Shown here piece by piece: positions 12,627 to 26,100 of a stretch of DNA of 64,000 nt (position 1 is its first letter; the number at the start of each line of letters is the position of its first letter). The stretch lies in NCBI GenBank assembly GCA_013365325.1, contig JABVXV010000176.1, positions 1-64,000 of the forward strand, read 5' to 3'. Both the position numbers and the translations under genes were made by a program. The stretch is from Dipetalonema caudispina (taxonomy: Eukaryota > Nematoda > Chromadorea > Rhabditida > Onchocercidae). Under the pieces are notes generated by a model. The model worked only from the letters and a program-made list of their open reading frames with translations. It was not told the origin of the DNA and made no database searches.

Positions 12627-15600
12627 CTATGCAGTCGCTTCTTTGGAAGATCCAACCATTTCGCTACCATTCTCGTCAACGATCTGATATTCGGCAACAT
12701 ATAGTTTCGGATCCACCGACTGAAAACGGCAACACTGCTTAATTTGAATCCGTTCAGAAAATTAATACTTGTATGCTAATTAATTTAAAATAAAATATTG
12801 GATTAAGCATTTTTTTTTTTTAAAAAGGCGGACGAAACGTTGCGTAAGTGAGAAAAAGAAACTTTGAAGAAAATCTGCAGAAAAATGATAAAGAATGAAC
12901 CTTTGGAATTGGAGCAATGCGAGTCCTCAATTCAGCTTCGATACGTCGAAGAGTGAAGCGATCCTCGTAAGTGATAAGATTGATTGCAATGCCAAGATGT
13001 CCGAAGCGACCGGAACTAAAAACATTACCAGTTCTACTTCTCCTTACTATAAATGTATAATCAAAGTGACTAGTCATATACATTACGAAATATATTTTTT
13101 ATAATATACATTATGAAATCAAAAATATCTGATCTAGCAACAAACAAGTGACCCTGTCACTTCATCACATTCTATAAAAGATAAGAAGGCTGGAATGGTG
13201 CTCTATAATCGTAAAAGAACCAATCCTAAACAGAGACATACACATCCACACAGGATAGTCAATAAAATATAGTTATCGGAATCTTTACATAAAACATTTC
13301 AAAAATTACAAAGTAGTAAAATAAATACCGGCCAATACGATGCAGATATGTTTCGGCGTTGCGCGGAAAATCGAAATTGATGACTACATTCACAGCTTGA
13401 ATATCGATACCTCTAGTAAGCAAATCAGAGCAGACCAAATTACGACAAGCTCCTTTGCGGAAATCATGAAAAACCCGATTACGATGACCCTGTGCCATGC
13501 GTGAATGGATGTAATAGCAGGAATAGCCTATTTCTGTGATTTTCTTTGCCAAAAGTTCCACACGTTGTGTTGAATTACAAAAAATTATGGACTGATTGAT
13601 TTGAAGCTGAAAAAGTTCAAATGATAACTAAAATAAAATATTTTGAAAGACAAAGAGACAAGAAAAATTACTCCAGATACATGCTCATCCATGGCCTCAA
13701 AACTGATCATATAATCGACGAGTCAGCAACAAATTAGCTGGCTGAATCCAGGTAATGTGTGACAGTAAACCAGTTTCGATCAAGTAAGCTTTCATAAATG
13801 TTGTTAATACTCTTCTATTTCCATTAAAGTTCAAATGTGGCTTAGAATACATAAAAATACAACGAACCTTACGGAACAACGTATTCAAGCAATGAACTTT
13901 CTGCTTCTCTTGGACATAGGCGTAATACTGCGTAACACCAACCAGTGTCAATTCTTCCATCAGATTAATTTCGTATGGGTTCCTCATATGCTTTTGCATG
14001 AATGTTGCCACCGTTAGGGGAAATGTTGCCGAATAAAGCATAATCTGACGATCAGGCGGTAGAAATTTGATGACGCGATCTAAAATGCCTTGGAAATCCT
14101 GAGAAAGAAGCTTGTCAGCTTCATCCAGTACTAGTGTTGTGCAATGCGACATATCAGCAACATTCTGAAATGAAAGTTAATTGATTGTAAATGATACTTT
14201 TTAACCGTAAAGAATACCAAAACTGTCAGGAATAAATGTTAAACTTCAGTTTTAACTAAAGCCAAGTTGCTTGGGGATTCTAATAAAAAGAATACAACGG
14301 ATTATCTATCATTAAAATCAGTAGGTCCGTTCTGACAATAATGATGGCAATAATGTTACCGACATATGGTCTCTGCAAAATACAGCTGCTCGGCTTAGCC
14401 TATTATAGTAAAGTAGTTTAATAATCGTTTTGCTATGCTTTAGAATTTCTCAAAACATCAAGGTTAAACAAAATTTTAAAATTTTTTTCCTTCGGAATTT
14501 CTTCTTTTAATTGAAAAAGTCACAAAACCGTACCTTATCCATAAGATCAAGAATACGGCCAGGAGTTGCCACAATGATATGAACAGTGCCATTCAGGCGC
14601 ATGATATCGTTACGAAGTTCCGTACCTCCCGTAGTAACCATTACCTAAAGCAAACATTCATACTTCATATGTGAAAAACATCATGAATGTAAATTGTGTC
14701 CAAATTCAAACAGGAAAGTCCTTCAATTGAGAAAAGGTGACTATTGTTAACCTATTCAGAATGTCTCACCATTTAGTTTGCGTTCACTTAGGGAGATCAT
14801 GATGCTAGTACGATACGTTAAGCACACAGTGCATCCAGACCATCAGAAAAAACTCACCACAAAGCCTAACCAAACCAAGCCAATCATACTGTTAAAAGCT
14901 CCGTACCTCCCATTGTAATCATTAGTAACCACTTTTTGAAAACCGAACCTTTGGATTTCGCAAAAAAAATCATAATGACTCTGATAAGCTCACATACAAC
15001 GCATATCTTCCGCCTCATATGCAACATTACTTTTCCATTTCGCGACAAAATGGTTTTTCAGACGGTTGCTAGTAGAATTATTTTAAAGAATAATTGTTTC
15101 AAACTTAACCTTCAAATTAAGATGTTTGCTCAAGTCGACGCAAATATTAGAGGTTTGAAATGCTAGTTCCCTAGTCGGTACAATGATCAATGATTGCGGG
15201 TATTTCTTCTCGACATCAACTTTATCAATACAAGGGATGCAATAGGCACCTGTTTTACCTGTACCATTCTTTGCACGTGCTAATATATCTTGACCTGAAA
15301 TTTTCTTTCAATCAATTCAAAAGAATACATCAAGATTCAACATTATCAAGTTCTCAAAAACTGGATTTCCTATAGGGTATGCACATGACGGAATCGTAAT
15401 TCGCCTTTCACTACTTTTTTCTTGTTAGCTTGTCGATGATAAGTCTCCACTACAGTAAACAGGATTTTCTAGAAAACCTGAAAAAAAAAGACAGCAAATT
15501 TTTTTTAGTAGCACTTTACCTGATAATGCAATTGAAATGGATGCTTCCTGTATTGGACTTGGCTTTTCCCAACCTTTCTCAAAAATTCCCATCAACAATG

Positions 15601-15817
15601 GCCGCTTCAAGCAAAAATCCTCAAATTCGATACCTTTTGTATCCGTCACATCCTAAAACCATTCGAAAGTTATACCAAATTTATTTGCAAAATTCCGAAA
15701 TAGTAACTTCAACAGTTAAAACATGCTAACCGTTGTCTTGAAACGCAGATCTTTAGCTGGCAGGTTAAGGTTTTCCTTCCAAGACTGATCACTCTGTGAC
15801 TCCGTTTTGTTGGTCAT
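12627..15817 (-). CDS. cgh-1: DDX6-family DEAD-box RNA helicase CGH-1
   Basis: Orthologue of DDX6/Dhh1/Me31B/CGH-1, the P-body and germ-granule helicase that represses and stabilises stored mRNAs. Seven main exons: start [17 protein letters not shown] (ATG at 15815-15817); the Q-motif exon with [18 protein letters not shown] and WEKPSPIQE (about 15520-15653); motif [15 protein letters not shown] and Ia PTRELA (about 15110-15295); [12 protein letters not shown] and motif Ib ATPGRILDL (about 14534-14646); motif [14 protein letters not shown] and motif III YSATFPL (about 13868-14164); motif IV IIFCN, then motif V RGIDIQAV and motif VI YLHRIGR (about 13328-13608); [13 protein letters not shown] (about 12900-13028); and a last exon with [12 protein letters not shown], stopping at 12627-12629. 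All catalytic motifs are intact. The C-terminal tail after AEYQI is short, ending KEATA. A TTCATTCAG acceptor about 40 nt upstream of the ATG may be a trans-splice site. Confidence 0.97.
14889..14930 (-). repeat. Intronic partial copy of a cgh-1 exon 5' end
   Basis: The intron upstream of the TTGGTEL exon contains, on the minus strand, TAATGATTACAATGGGAGG and then TACGGAGCTTTTAAC, closely matching the exon start at about 14609-14645 (which encodes [12 protein letters not shown]). Roughly 28 of 36 positions agree with one gap. The exact core is GGGAGGTACGGA. It may be a degraded exon duplication. The short length leaves room for chance. Confidence 0.4.
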
Positions 15818-16919
15818 TTGTGAAACAATAATAATAGCGTCTTATCAAAATCAATAGCAGCTGAATGAAATCTAAAAGCTGAGTTAAATCTTTTCGTGTG
15901 AAGTACTACCAAAATCGTATTGAAGGTTACTACGAAATATCAAATTCCCGAATACCTTCGTGAACTTTTGATTTCGGGCAAGATCATCTTCAATTTAGAC
16001 TTAAAACAATATTATGCTGCTCTTAACTAAAATCGCTGTCTTACAAGAAACCTAGTCGGGATCAAAGAAAAAATTTTATATATGAACAATCACGCGACAT
16101 AACTGCAACGAAATATCTGCAAAGACACATTTAGTTTACCTGTATGCTAACGGCACACACATTATTTTACTATCACCTTCTATATCAACCAAGCCAATAT
16201 CAAAAAACATGAGACTAAACTAATGAAAAAAAAAAAAAAAAAAAACATTGAATTTATCTTCTACAAAATTTGCCTTAATATATCTACGTGCAAGAAAAAT
16301 CGCTGCAATCAGAACATAAGATACAGAATTCCATCTAAATTATCTCATATTTAGATGCCTAATCAGATTACCACGTTGAACTTAATGTACACATTACTTC
16401 CACAACTTAAATATCATCTAATTTGTACTCTACATTGAAGGCAATGATCTGAAATCTCAGCAAATAGATCTATAAGAATTATCAAGTTCTAAGAAAGCAA
16501 CATAATCTGTCTTTTAAACAAAACTACAAGAAGGAATGTTCCCATAGATCTAGCGCTCATATCACTGATCTATCCAATCTAAATGATCTATATACAATCG
16601 AAATAGGTTTAGTCATATATTATCTTAGAACAACAAAAACTACTACATATTTATCACTAAATTTATATTCATAAGAGCTTTATGATGATGCCGATATATA
16701 TATGTACACATAAATATTGTCCAATACATGCTTCAAAGTTAAACATCAAAAATGAAGATGCCTTTTTAATGAGCGTTCTTACGATACATATGAACAAAAG
16801 TCCCACACATATAATAAATATATTAATTTCAAGCAAATTTCTAAATTACCTACTATTTCTAAGCCACATAACAACAATAGATATAGTATATCTAGAACTA
16901 ATCACATCAATTCTTTTAC

Positions 16920-17263
16920 CTAACATTTTCATTAAATATCAACAGATTTACAATATCTATATATATATATATATATATTATCATGTAAACTTCCAAATTG
17001 CACGTCAACAAGCACAATTAAGACAATACAATCTATGTAATATGCATCAATTTTAATATGTTGCACGTTAACAGTCAGTTTATTTTTTTTTTAGGCTAAA
17101 TTTTCATTAAATATCAACAGATTTACAATATCTATATACATATATATTTTTCATGTAAACTTTCAAATTGCACGTCAACAAGCACAATTAAGACAATACA
17201 ATCTATGTAATATGCATCAATTTTAATATGTTGCACGTTAACAGTCAGTTTATTTTTTTTAGG
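16920..17263. repeat. Tandem duplication of about 170 bp
   Basis: Copy 1 is about 16920-17095 and copy 2 about 17096-17263. They are nearly identical, including AAATTGCACGTCAACAAGCA and TTGCACGTTAACAGTCAG. Differences are mainly the length of an internal TA repeat, a single substitution near TAAACTT(C/T)CAAATT and the closing T run. The low divergence implies a recent event. Confidence 0.92.
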
Positions 17264-17996
17264 TTGAATTAAAATTAAACAATCAAATATGAAAAAAAAG
17301 GGAAGGAAGGAAGGAAGGAAGAAAAAATGTTCAAATTTGGGAAAAATGGAAATTTGAACAATTCAAAAAAAAAAAAAAAAAAAACTATCTTAACAAATAT
17401 ATTACAAGTAAATTACAACAATTCCTCAAAAATTCAACAAATACTAAGTAAATATTCATATATGTATTACTCAAAGTACATCAAAATGTACGTATTATGC
17501 ATATAACAAATTGTATGATTTCTTGTTGGCAGATTGCCATCGTTCCTATTAAACCGTATTATTGCTGTTTACCTATGAAAATGTTTGTTAAGTTATATGA
17601 GTAAATTTTAAAAACTCATATTTCAATATTTCACTTAGCAATCATTGGACGTGCATATTGTCACATTTTATTTTATGGCATAACGTAAAAATCAAAATTA
17701 TTTTCATATATCTCATTAGATAATTTAAACTTTGCTCAAAAATATCTCATTACGTAAGTTACTTAATGTAAGTTTACATTGTATTTACATATTCTAATGC
17801 TTCGTTTAGCAATCAAACGGATACATTGTTAATGTTTCATTTTATAATATGCGTAAACTTCGTCGAAAATTACAATGAATTTTGTTAGAGATGATTTGAA
17901 TTTTATTCGAAAAAAAGAAAAAAAAAATCCATTACAGGAACTATCAAATCATAATGATCACACCAAAGAGTATCTAAAATGATGAAGGATAATCCA

Positions 17997-18230
17997 CTAA
18001 AAGAAACTATAAAAATGATAGAAACTAAGTTTAACGCTATGGGCCGCATCAATGCGGCCATTCCCCTGTGCGCAATTCAATGGTGCTATCTGAAAGGGAC
18101 GTTTACAAGATTTATTCTCATCTTTTACTAGCAATGAAATGTCTTCTTTATCTTTCATCATCTTTTGCATCATTTCTTCTTCACATTTAAATACGCTGCA
18201 AATAGGCTGCATGTCACTGTGCATTATCAT
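17997..18230 (-). other. Unassigned 77-codon open frame with a GC-rich inverted repeat
   Basis: The minus-strand frame begins MIMHSDMQPICSVFKCEEEM and contains charged segments such as KDKEDISLLVKDENK, less AT-biased than its surroundings. I recognise no family. Near its 3' end lies a perfect inverted repeat GGCCGCAT-CA-ATGCGGCC (18042-18059), which stands out in this AT-rich region. It could be a small orphan gene or a single exon, but no splice partners or conserved domain were found. Confidence 0.2.
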
Positions 18231-20067
18231 ATTTCACTTGTGTTACGCTAGTAAACTCTAAAAATTAGACAAAAATTTTTAGAATTTAAGTGAATACTAA
18301 GAGCTAGGACTTTTTGAGGTCTAAATAGATGAAATTAACTTTATATTATATCTTCTCATTCTTGATCATCATGTCTTTTTCAATTTTAATTTTTTTAAAT
18401 TTCATTTATCGATTAAGAATCTAATTAAAATTTGAAATATAACGTGAGAAGTTTTCAACTGATTTTTGAAATCTAACATGAAATGTTTTCAACTGATTTC
18501 CTTGCTATTTCTTTCTGTTTTAGGAAACCAAAGAGTGGAAATTCTATTCCGTTGGATTTGATAAAAAACTTCCATACTGATAATTACTTCTCAGACTTTA
18601 AAGTAATTGCTTTTCCAGCAAAAATCTTCCCATGGGTATTTTTTCACTTCCCACCAGTACTTTTTAAGGAATATTTTTTTCAAGCATAATTGAAGAAAAT
18701 ATCATATCTCTTCTCCATTCAAAAATTGAATAGCTACCCTCAGGATTTACCCATTGCAACCTATTTTAAATTATGTCAATTTTTTACTCTTGTCGTCACT
18801 TTAGCTATTTTTGTATTAAGTTTTTCAGTTTCAGTTCCTTGTTATGTCTTGCTTATTGCCAATATTGAATTAAGTTTAGTCATTAATTCAATTATTTCAT
18901 TTTTAGTTCAAAATTTTTCCTTAGAATTCCTTAAATTTCCTTTCGTCAAACATCACACTTGCAGCAGTCAAACTTCTGTTATTATCATAGTAAATAAAGA
19001 TGAAACGAATTCATCTTAAACCTTTCATTTGACACATTTAATAAATGTCGAAGTTTTCTTTGAATCAAATTTCAAATTTTAAATTAATTTTAATCCATTA
19101 CAGTATCATGCCAACATGTAAATCATCAATCCTCATTTAGCTTTTTTAGCACTTCGACACTTTCATTATTTGTTTTTCCTCTCAAACTTCTTAAAACTGT
19201 ACACATTTTATGGCTTACTTTATTCCATACTTTAGTCTTACTTTATTCCATCTTCCTTGAAATTTGTCTTAAATTTAAAATTGTTGCGCTTTGTTTTTTA
19301 TAAATTGCATTATACAAATAATTTGTTTAACGAACCGTTCAAAATTGAAATGATTTTTAGATAAATTATTTGGATATAAGTTTTAAAAAAGGTTGAAGAA
19401 ATATATAATAAGTACTCCCTGCTGGCTTAAAGTATTCTTTCTCCCACTAATAAAAATACTTGAAATATGCAAATTTCCTCTCAAGAGAGAAACGCTGTTT
19501 CTGATTGTCCACCATCTATTCTAAATCGAGGCTTGATTGAATTTAGTAAGCATATTAGCGGCTTCTTTATATATCCAAAAATGAACTTTGAATTTTCTCA
19601 AATAGTTGTAATTAATGTTTGAAATCAATAAATTATTTCGAAATTTGAATAGATCTAAGTTATTGTAAATAAAGCGAAATTCACATATACATGAAAGAAG
19701 GGTAAATACAGCAAATAAAAAACAATAAAATCTTTTTTTGCACTAATTAATTTGAATTTATATATCAATTTTTGCATTTTTATGAAGAATTTGATAATAA
19801 TTTTGCTTATTCAAATTAATTCCTGTTTGAATGTTGCAAGGAAAACTTTTACTTTTTTACTTTTTAAAAATCTTCATTAGGACAAATTTTGGGTAAAGAA
19901 GACAAAAATAAGAAAAAAGGTGAAATGAAAGAAAAAGTGTAAGAAAAATAATGAGGAATTGATGAAATTGATTCACTTTCAATGAAATTTTATGATTCCA
20001 ATATGTTATTCCTAAAACATATACCAACGATTGATTATCGAATTGTAAAGATTGTAATACTGTGTAA

Positions 20068-20120
20068 CTTTTTTCTCTCTCTCTCTCTCTTTCTCTCTCT
20101 CTATCTCTCTTTCTCTCTAG
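20068..20120 (+). repeat. CT-rich microsatellite ending in an AG acceptor
   Basis: A (CT)n tract with T interruptions runs directly into CTCTAG and then, 8 nt later, the PDH kinase ATG. It forms an exceptionally long polypyrimidine tract at a probable splice or trans-splice acceptor. Confidence 0.8.
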
Positions 20121-20128
20121 GTAATCAA

Positions 20129-23100
20129 ATGCGCTTGGCAAGGCATCTGTTGCAACAATTTAGAGATCATATATTTCTGGAAAAATTGAAATACTATGAA
20201 CGTTTTCGCCCACAACCGATATCATTGCAAATGTATTTGGATTTTGGTCAAGAGGGAACTGTGGAAATATCATTCAAATTTTTGCAAAAAGAACTTCTTG
20301 TTCGTTTAGCTAATATTACAAAGGTAAAATTTGGTGTTTATATTTTCTCTTTTTTGCTACATATTAATTAGATAAAATAATTGCTTTTATCTGTGTAAAA
20401 TTGTCGATTAAATTTCAAACTACATATGTGGTACTTCATAAAATTATGTAAAATAATGATTTCGATCACGTGAAAATATGATTTTTGTAAGGTTATTTTG
20501 ATGCTTCAATAAGTTGCGTAATATAACGATTCTGATTTTATAAAAACAGATTTCATTGGTCTAGTCCGATATGCAGAAGTATTAAATACATATATATATG
20601 AGCCAAACTATGTAAAATTTCAAGTGAGACAAAAGAATGAAAAAAATAAATAAATAAAAAACGTTTATCTGAATTGTAACATTGTGATAAATCTATTCCT
20701 TAAATATAGAGAGAGTGAAAGTGTTTTAATTTTATAAATAAATTTCAATTGCAAAAACGAAAAGTATGGGGTTTTTTTTTTTCCAGGAAGTTGATTTATT
20801 ATTTCAAAACTTTCCTCAAATATCTTCTACTAGTGACGTACGTAAATTGTATTGCCAAAGTTTCGAAGATTTGTTGCCGTTTGAAAATGTCGAACCAACC
20901 GATGATAATATCAATTCGTATGTTCATCCTATCATTTCATAGTGTCATTTCAAAGTTATTTTTTTAGAAATTGAGGTCAAGAATATGCAACATAATGATT
21001 TGCTGTAGTTATTTGAGTTTTTTTGTCTCAAGTTGAAACTTATGGCCAGTTCAATTACCTAATTCTTTAGGTTTATAGATTTAATGAAACATTGGAAAAA
21101 GTGATGGTACGACATGAAAATACCATCGAAGAAATGTCCGAAGGTGTTATTCAGTTACGACAAAAACATGATATAAATATAACATCAAATAATAAAATCC
21201 ATTATCTCTTGGACAGATTTTTCTTTAATACGATATCTACACGAATCTTGCAACATCAGCATTGTTAGTTATGCCTCTCAATTTGTGATAATTTAAAAAA
21301 GTCAAGTTAATATTTAATTTACAACCGCATACTCTAGAAATATAAATAAATTTGTAATTGTGAAAATTTCTCTTAATTCAATAATTTTTGACAAAATCAA
21401 ATCATTATTTTCCATTATATATATATATATATTTGTTTGTTTGTTTTTATGTATTTGTTTATTTTCAATCATTCATCACAATGCTCGCAAACCTTTTTGT
21501 TAAAGTCCAAACAGTAGTCATGTTATTCTGTCTTGGATACTCTGTGAAGTTATAAATAATCACAAATTAATTAAGTGTATCAAAGTCAAGTATTTGAAAT
21601 GTTAACTTGAGAACTGAAGAGGTGAAAATTTCTCATTTTAATGGAAGATTTTTTATTTTCATTTCAGTGATAGTTTTTGGAACATTACTTCCGGCAAGTC
21701 CTCAACATATAGGTTGCATTGATCCAGCATGTGATGTTGCAGCAGTTATTGTAAACGCCTATGATAGTGCGCGATTCGTGTGTGATGGGTTAGCAGCAAT
21801 ACTAATGAAATTTCAGTTTTGCTTTTTCTCAAAAAAAAAAAATATTCCCATGATTTTTCAAAATTATTCATTATGTTTAGCGTGATAATCCAATGTAACA
21901 TTTTATTTTTGTTATCATAATTTACGCAAACGTGAACTTATCAGTTGTTTTTCTAAGATGTTATTGTGATACCCCTAAATTGCAATTCGATTCTTATAAT
22001 TCAATAACACCTGGACATCCGATAACTGTCGCAGCCATGCCATCGTATTTGTATCATATTATGTTTGAATTATTCAAGGTATTGATGGATTTCTTCAAAT
22101 CATTTTTTGATTGCAAATTTTCATCGGATTTTAGTAGGAATTTTTATTGAAAAATTTTACAAATAATAGTCCATAAAGTTTTTGCAGAATTCAATGCGTG
22201 CTACCATTGATCGTTACGGTGAGTTCGAAAAACTTCCTCCAGTTCAAGTATTGGCAACATTGGGCGAGGAGGATTTGACAATTAGGGTAACTAGATGATC
22301 AATTTTAAGAAATATACTTATTAGAAAAGTACCAAAATTGAGATATTTTTCAAACGAACTGTATTAGCACTAGTGAAAATATGTCAAAATTGAGATTTGT
22401 GAAATATTCGGACTTTCGAGAGAGGTAAAAATTAAAAAAACTTCGTTAAATTGAGCTTCGTAGAAAGGATAATTCTGAATTTTAGGTGAGTGACAACGGT
22501 GGTGGCATTTCACGAAGAAAGGTGGATCAGCTCTTCCAATATAGCTATACTACCGCACCACCTCCAGATACTGGTGGTCATAATGCAGCATTGGTAAAAT
22601 CACAAATGAAATTCGTGAGATCTCGATACCTTGGTTGATCTTAAGTCCCCAGTATTTTGGTAATTCGCTATGTTAGTCTTAGAATTTTAATTTCTGATTT
22701 CGCTACTTGTGAGCTTTGATTATTATAGGCAGGATATGGTTATGGTCTTCCTCTCTCTCGGTTATACGCCCGCTATTTTCACGGTGATTTAATGATCAGT
22801 TCGATGGAAGGCTATGGAACTGATGCATTTTTGTATATTAAAGTAAGTATATCATATGTTTGTCTGTTTTCTTACTTCTCTATTGGTCAGTAAAATCTAA
22901 ACTAAATAAGTGAACTTTTGAGGACAAAAACATAGTTCTTACTTCAAAGGTTAATCCTTTGCAACTTTTTGAATTTCTCATATTTAATTACATTTCAAAT
23001 TTCTATTAAAAAAAGTTGTAGGCTGTGCTCTTTAAAGCCAGCGAAGTATCATCAATCCCAAGATATAGTACATCATCACGAAACAATTCTTCCTCTTCGC

Positions 23101-23156
23101 CAATGTTTCTCTGCCATCAGGCTGAAAATTTGCCAGGATTCATACCCGAAAAGTAA
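20129..23156 (+). CDS. pdhk-2: Pyruvate dehydrogenase kinase (PDK/PDHK), mitochondrial
   Basis: Phosphorylates and inactivates the E1 subunit of the mitochondrial pyruvate dehydrogenase complex. Nine exons give about 403 residues, normal for the family: 20129-20323 ([29 protein letters not shown]); 20787-20917; about 21079-21263 ([20 protein letters not shown]); about 21668-21789 ([20 protein letters not shown]); about 21959-22078 and about 22188-22288 (N box [15 protein letters not shown], Asn present); about 22486-22593 (G1 box DNGGG); about 22730-22843 (G2 box [17 protein letters not shown]3 [11 protein letters not shown]); and 23020-23156. The third exon must begin after TTTATAG rather than CTTTAG, because the latter gives an early stop. 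The N-terminus [16 protein letters not shown] is basic and amphipathic, plausible as a short mitochondrial signal. The C-tail is Ser-rich and lacks the DW motif seen in many PDKs. BCKDK is less likely from the core motifs. Confidence 0.95.
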
Positions 23157-26100
23157 TTTTTTTGTAGTGTATTATAATGTGTTTGATAATCATCAAATGA
23201 GTAGAATTCGGGAAGTTGTGCAAAATACGATTTATTGAATTATTATTGTCGAAAATGCATTATACATTTATATATGGAAATGGAGAAGTATTGATTTGTA
23301 GGGACATTATGTAGACGATATTTGAATCGTAATTAACTTATATACCTTTTATGCAGAATTTTATTAATTAATCCAGGAAAAATATTGTTTCCTGTTTATG
23401 GTATGGTTACGTACTTTATGTGGAAATTAATTAAGCTATTTATAGGAGTAATGAAGCTGTAGTCATCAGCGGTGAAAATAATGTTTCCTTTTGTAATATT
23501 TTAAGGTAGGAAAAGGAATTTCTCTCGTCTAAAGATTTTCTGGGATATTTTTGAAGAGTATATTCTCACTCAACATATGTAATCTACAAATATCCTGAAG
23601 AATTTTATATTTAAACTGTAAAAATATACCTGATTAAAATCTCATTCCAGAACTAATTATATAATATCGATTATAAATAAATTCATCAGTTTCTCCACAT
23701 CGCTATTATTCAAATTTCATGTAATCCTTGATGGGCTATTTTACATATCGAAATTCTTATTAGTATATTACAATAATAATCGTTTGAAATTTATTTAAGT
23801 CAGTAACGGTAACAACATGAAAATCGATAATAGTCGATGCAAACCAGCATTTCTTATTTTTGTTTTTTCAAATCTTTTTTTCTGCTGCGAAAAATTTTGC
23901 AATTTCTTATTCTTTTTTTTTCTTTAAAAAAACTTTTTTCTGCTACAAAGAATTTGAGGATTTTTTTTTTCGTTGAACAAAATAGAAGCATTTGCTAGAC
24001 AGAATTAATTGCTTAAATTTTTATCATTAGTAATACTCAGTATTTAAGGGTGGTGAAAATGTTGTTAATACAAGAAATTTTTTAAAGATGTCAGGATATT
24101 AGAAGGATAACGATGTTATAGTGTGTACTTCAATAAAAAGCTAATCAAAATTTAAAAAGAAACTACACTGACTGGTTGACATTAAAAGTGTGAGCTTCCA
24201 TATTCTTATGTTATACCTAAAATCAAACAACATTTAACAGTTGTTTCTAGGGAATGGGAATTCCGACGCAAATTTCAAAATCCAACACCTAAATTACAAA
24301 AAATAAGCCACAAATGACAAAGGATAAGAGAGCATTTAAAAAGGAACTAATTACACTTAACCTGTAATAGTTGAAATGAAGAAGCAAAATATGAGTGAAA
24401 TATGAAAAGAAAAAAGAAAAAAAAAAAGAAAAGAACCTCAAGATTAATGTGAAGTGAATGAAAATTGCACAGATATACATACATAAACATAGAATTAAAT
24501 CGGTTGAATATCACCGTTAGAATTGAAAATTGAAAGATTAAAATAGTTCTGTAATTTGTTGGGACACTAATAAATTAAAGATAAATGAATGAATTTCTGT
24601 CAACAAAAAGAAAGAAGAAATAAGCAAGGAAGAGATGGATATAAATATGAAATTTGAAAATTTTTAAAACAATATGTTTTGAGCATAGTTTGATTTCATT
24701 TCCTTAAATTATCATCCTGTTAGGAGGAGAATGAGAGGATGATTTGATTATTGAAAAGAATGGTGAAAAAAAAAAATTGAACCTAAAATATTTTTTATAT
24801 TTCAACAAAAAATATTTCGAATATATTTCAACTTCAGATGTTTTTTTTTTTCTTTTTTTTTACAAATATTACCATCATTTTTATTATGTGATCAAATAGT
24901 TCACCCGTGTAAATACAAATCGTTTCTGAAGTAAAAAAAGAAAAAAGAACAATTTATTTACATAAACATATAAAAATAAATAATACATGAGGAAAAAAAA
25001 GAAGTATAAAAATGCGTTATAAAGTGATTGAAAATTCACCGGAAAGTTAAATGTCAACATACAACTTAGCAAACAATTAAACATATCAATCAAACGGTCA
25101 TTGACAGAATTTAGTGATAACGAAATTAAGAAATTAAAAAGAAAACAGCAAAAAAAAAAAAAAAAAACTTCCAATGATTGATAAATTAATTGTCGAAAAT
25201 TCTCTCAACAATATATCTCTAATATGTCATCTTATTTTAAAAATGAAATTACTCTTATGCAAATGGGAATTCTCATATTTTTTCACATTTTATTTTAATA
25301 AAATTTGATAATTTATAAATGAAATTAGAAATTCCTGAAAAATGTATTATTAGGGAATTAAAATGGTATTATTTGTCTCTTATTATTACTGCTGTTATTG
25401 ATTGTAAAATTGAAAGTATAATTACCCGCTATAATGAGATCAAACATATTTTATTACATCTATGTTTGATGTATATTTTCCATTCACATAGCCGAGAAAA
25501 AAGAAATATTGGTAAATTTGGAACAAATGTATTTGCATAAATATAAGTGAAAAATTTCTTTAAAATCCTAAATTTTTTAGATTATCCTTTGAAATCTTGG
25601 CTAAATTCATTTTGTTTCAATTATTTATTTTAAAAAATTGCATGCAAGAAATCTTTCAATGAATCATTCTCTCTAATTAGTCTTGATATTCCTTATTCGT
25701 TTTTCTGAAATGGAAAAAATTTTCATCTTTTCTGTAAAGAGATAATTGAAGCACAGATAAATTCTTGTTGTAACACAAAAAAAAAAAAAAAGGGAAATCT
25801 AAATAGTTGAATTGGAGAGAGAACTTGAATTTTTCAATGAATCAAAATTTTCCGGACATCATCCAGTTTGGCATTATGGTAGAAAAAACAAGAAAAATAA
25901 GAAACGAAAATCAGTGGTTATGTTATTTTAAATAAATAATTAATTATTGCAAGGGATTTAAATGAATATATTGAAATCATGTGATTAATACGAACATTCC
26001 GTTCAAATTTTAAGTGCCGTAAAAAGGATAGTTTTAACTGAATCTAACAAATATATCATTAAAATTTGCATGAAATTAAATCAATTAATATAAATCAGAT

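Larger units (their letters stand above)
15818..20128. other. Divergent spacer between cgh-1 and the PDH kinase gene
   Basis: About 4.3 kb holding the upstream regions of both genes. It includes a 16920-17263 tandem duplication, GGAA-repeat and A runs near 17300-17385, an unassigned open frame at 17997-18230 (minus) and a CT-rich tract just before the kinase start. Other frames (for example 18483-18689 and 18690-19019 +) lack any recognisable signature. Confidence 0.55.
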
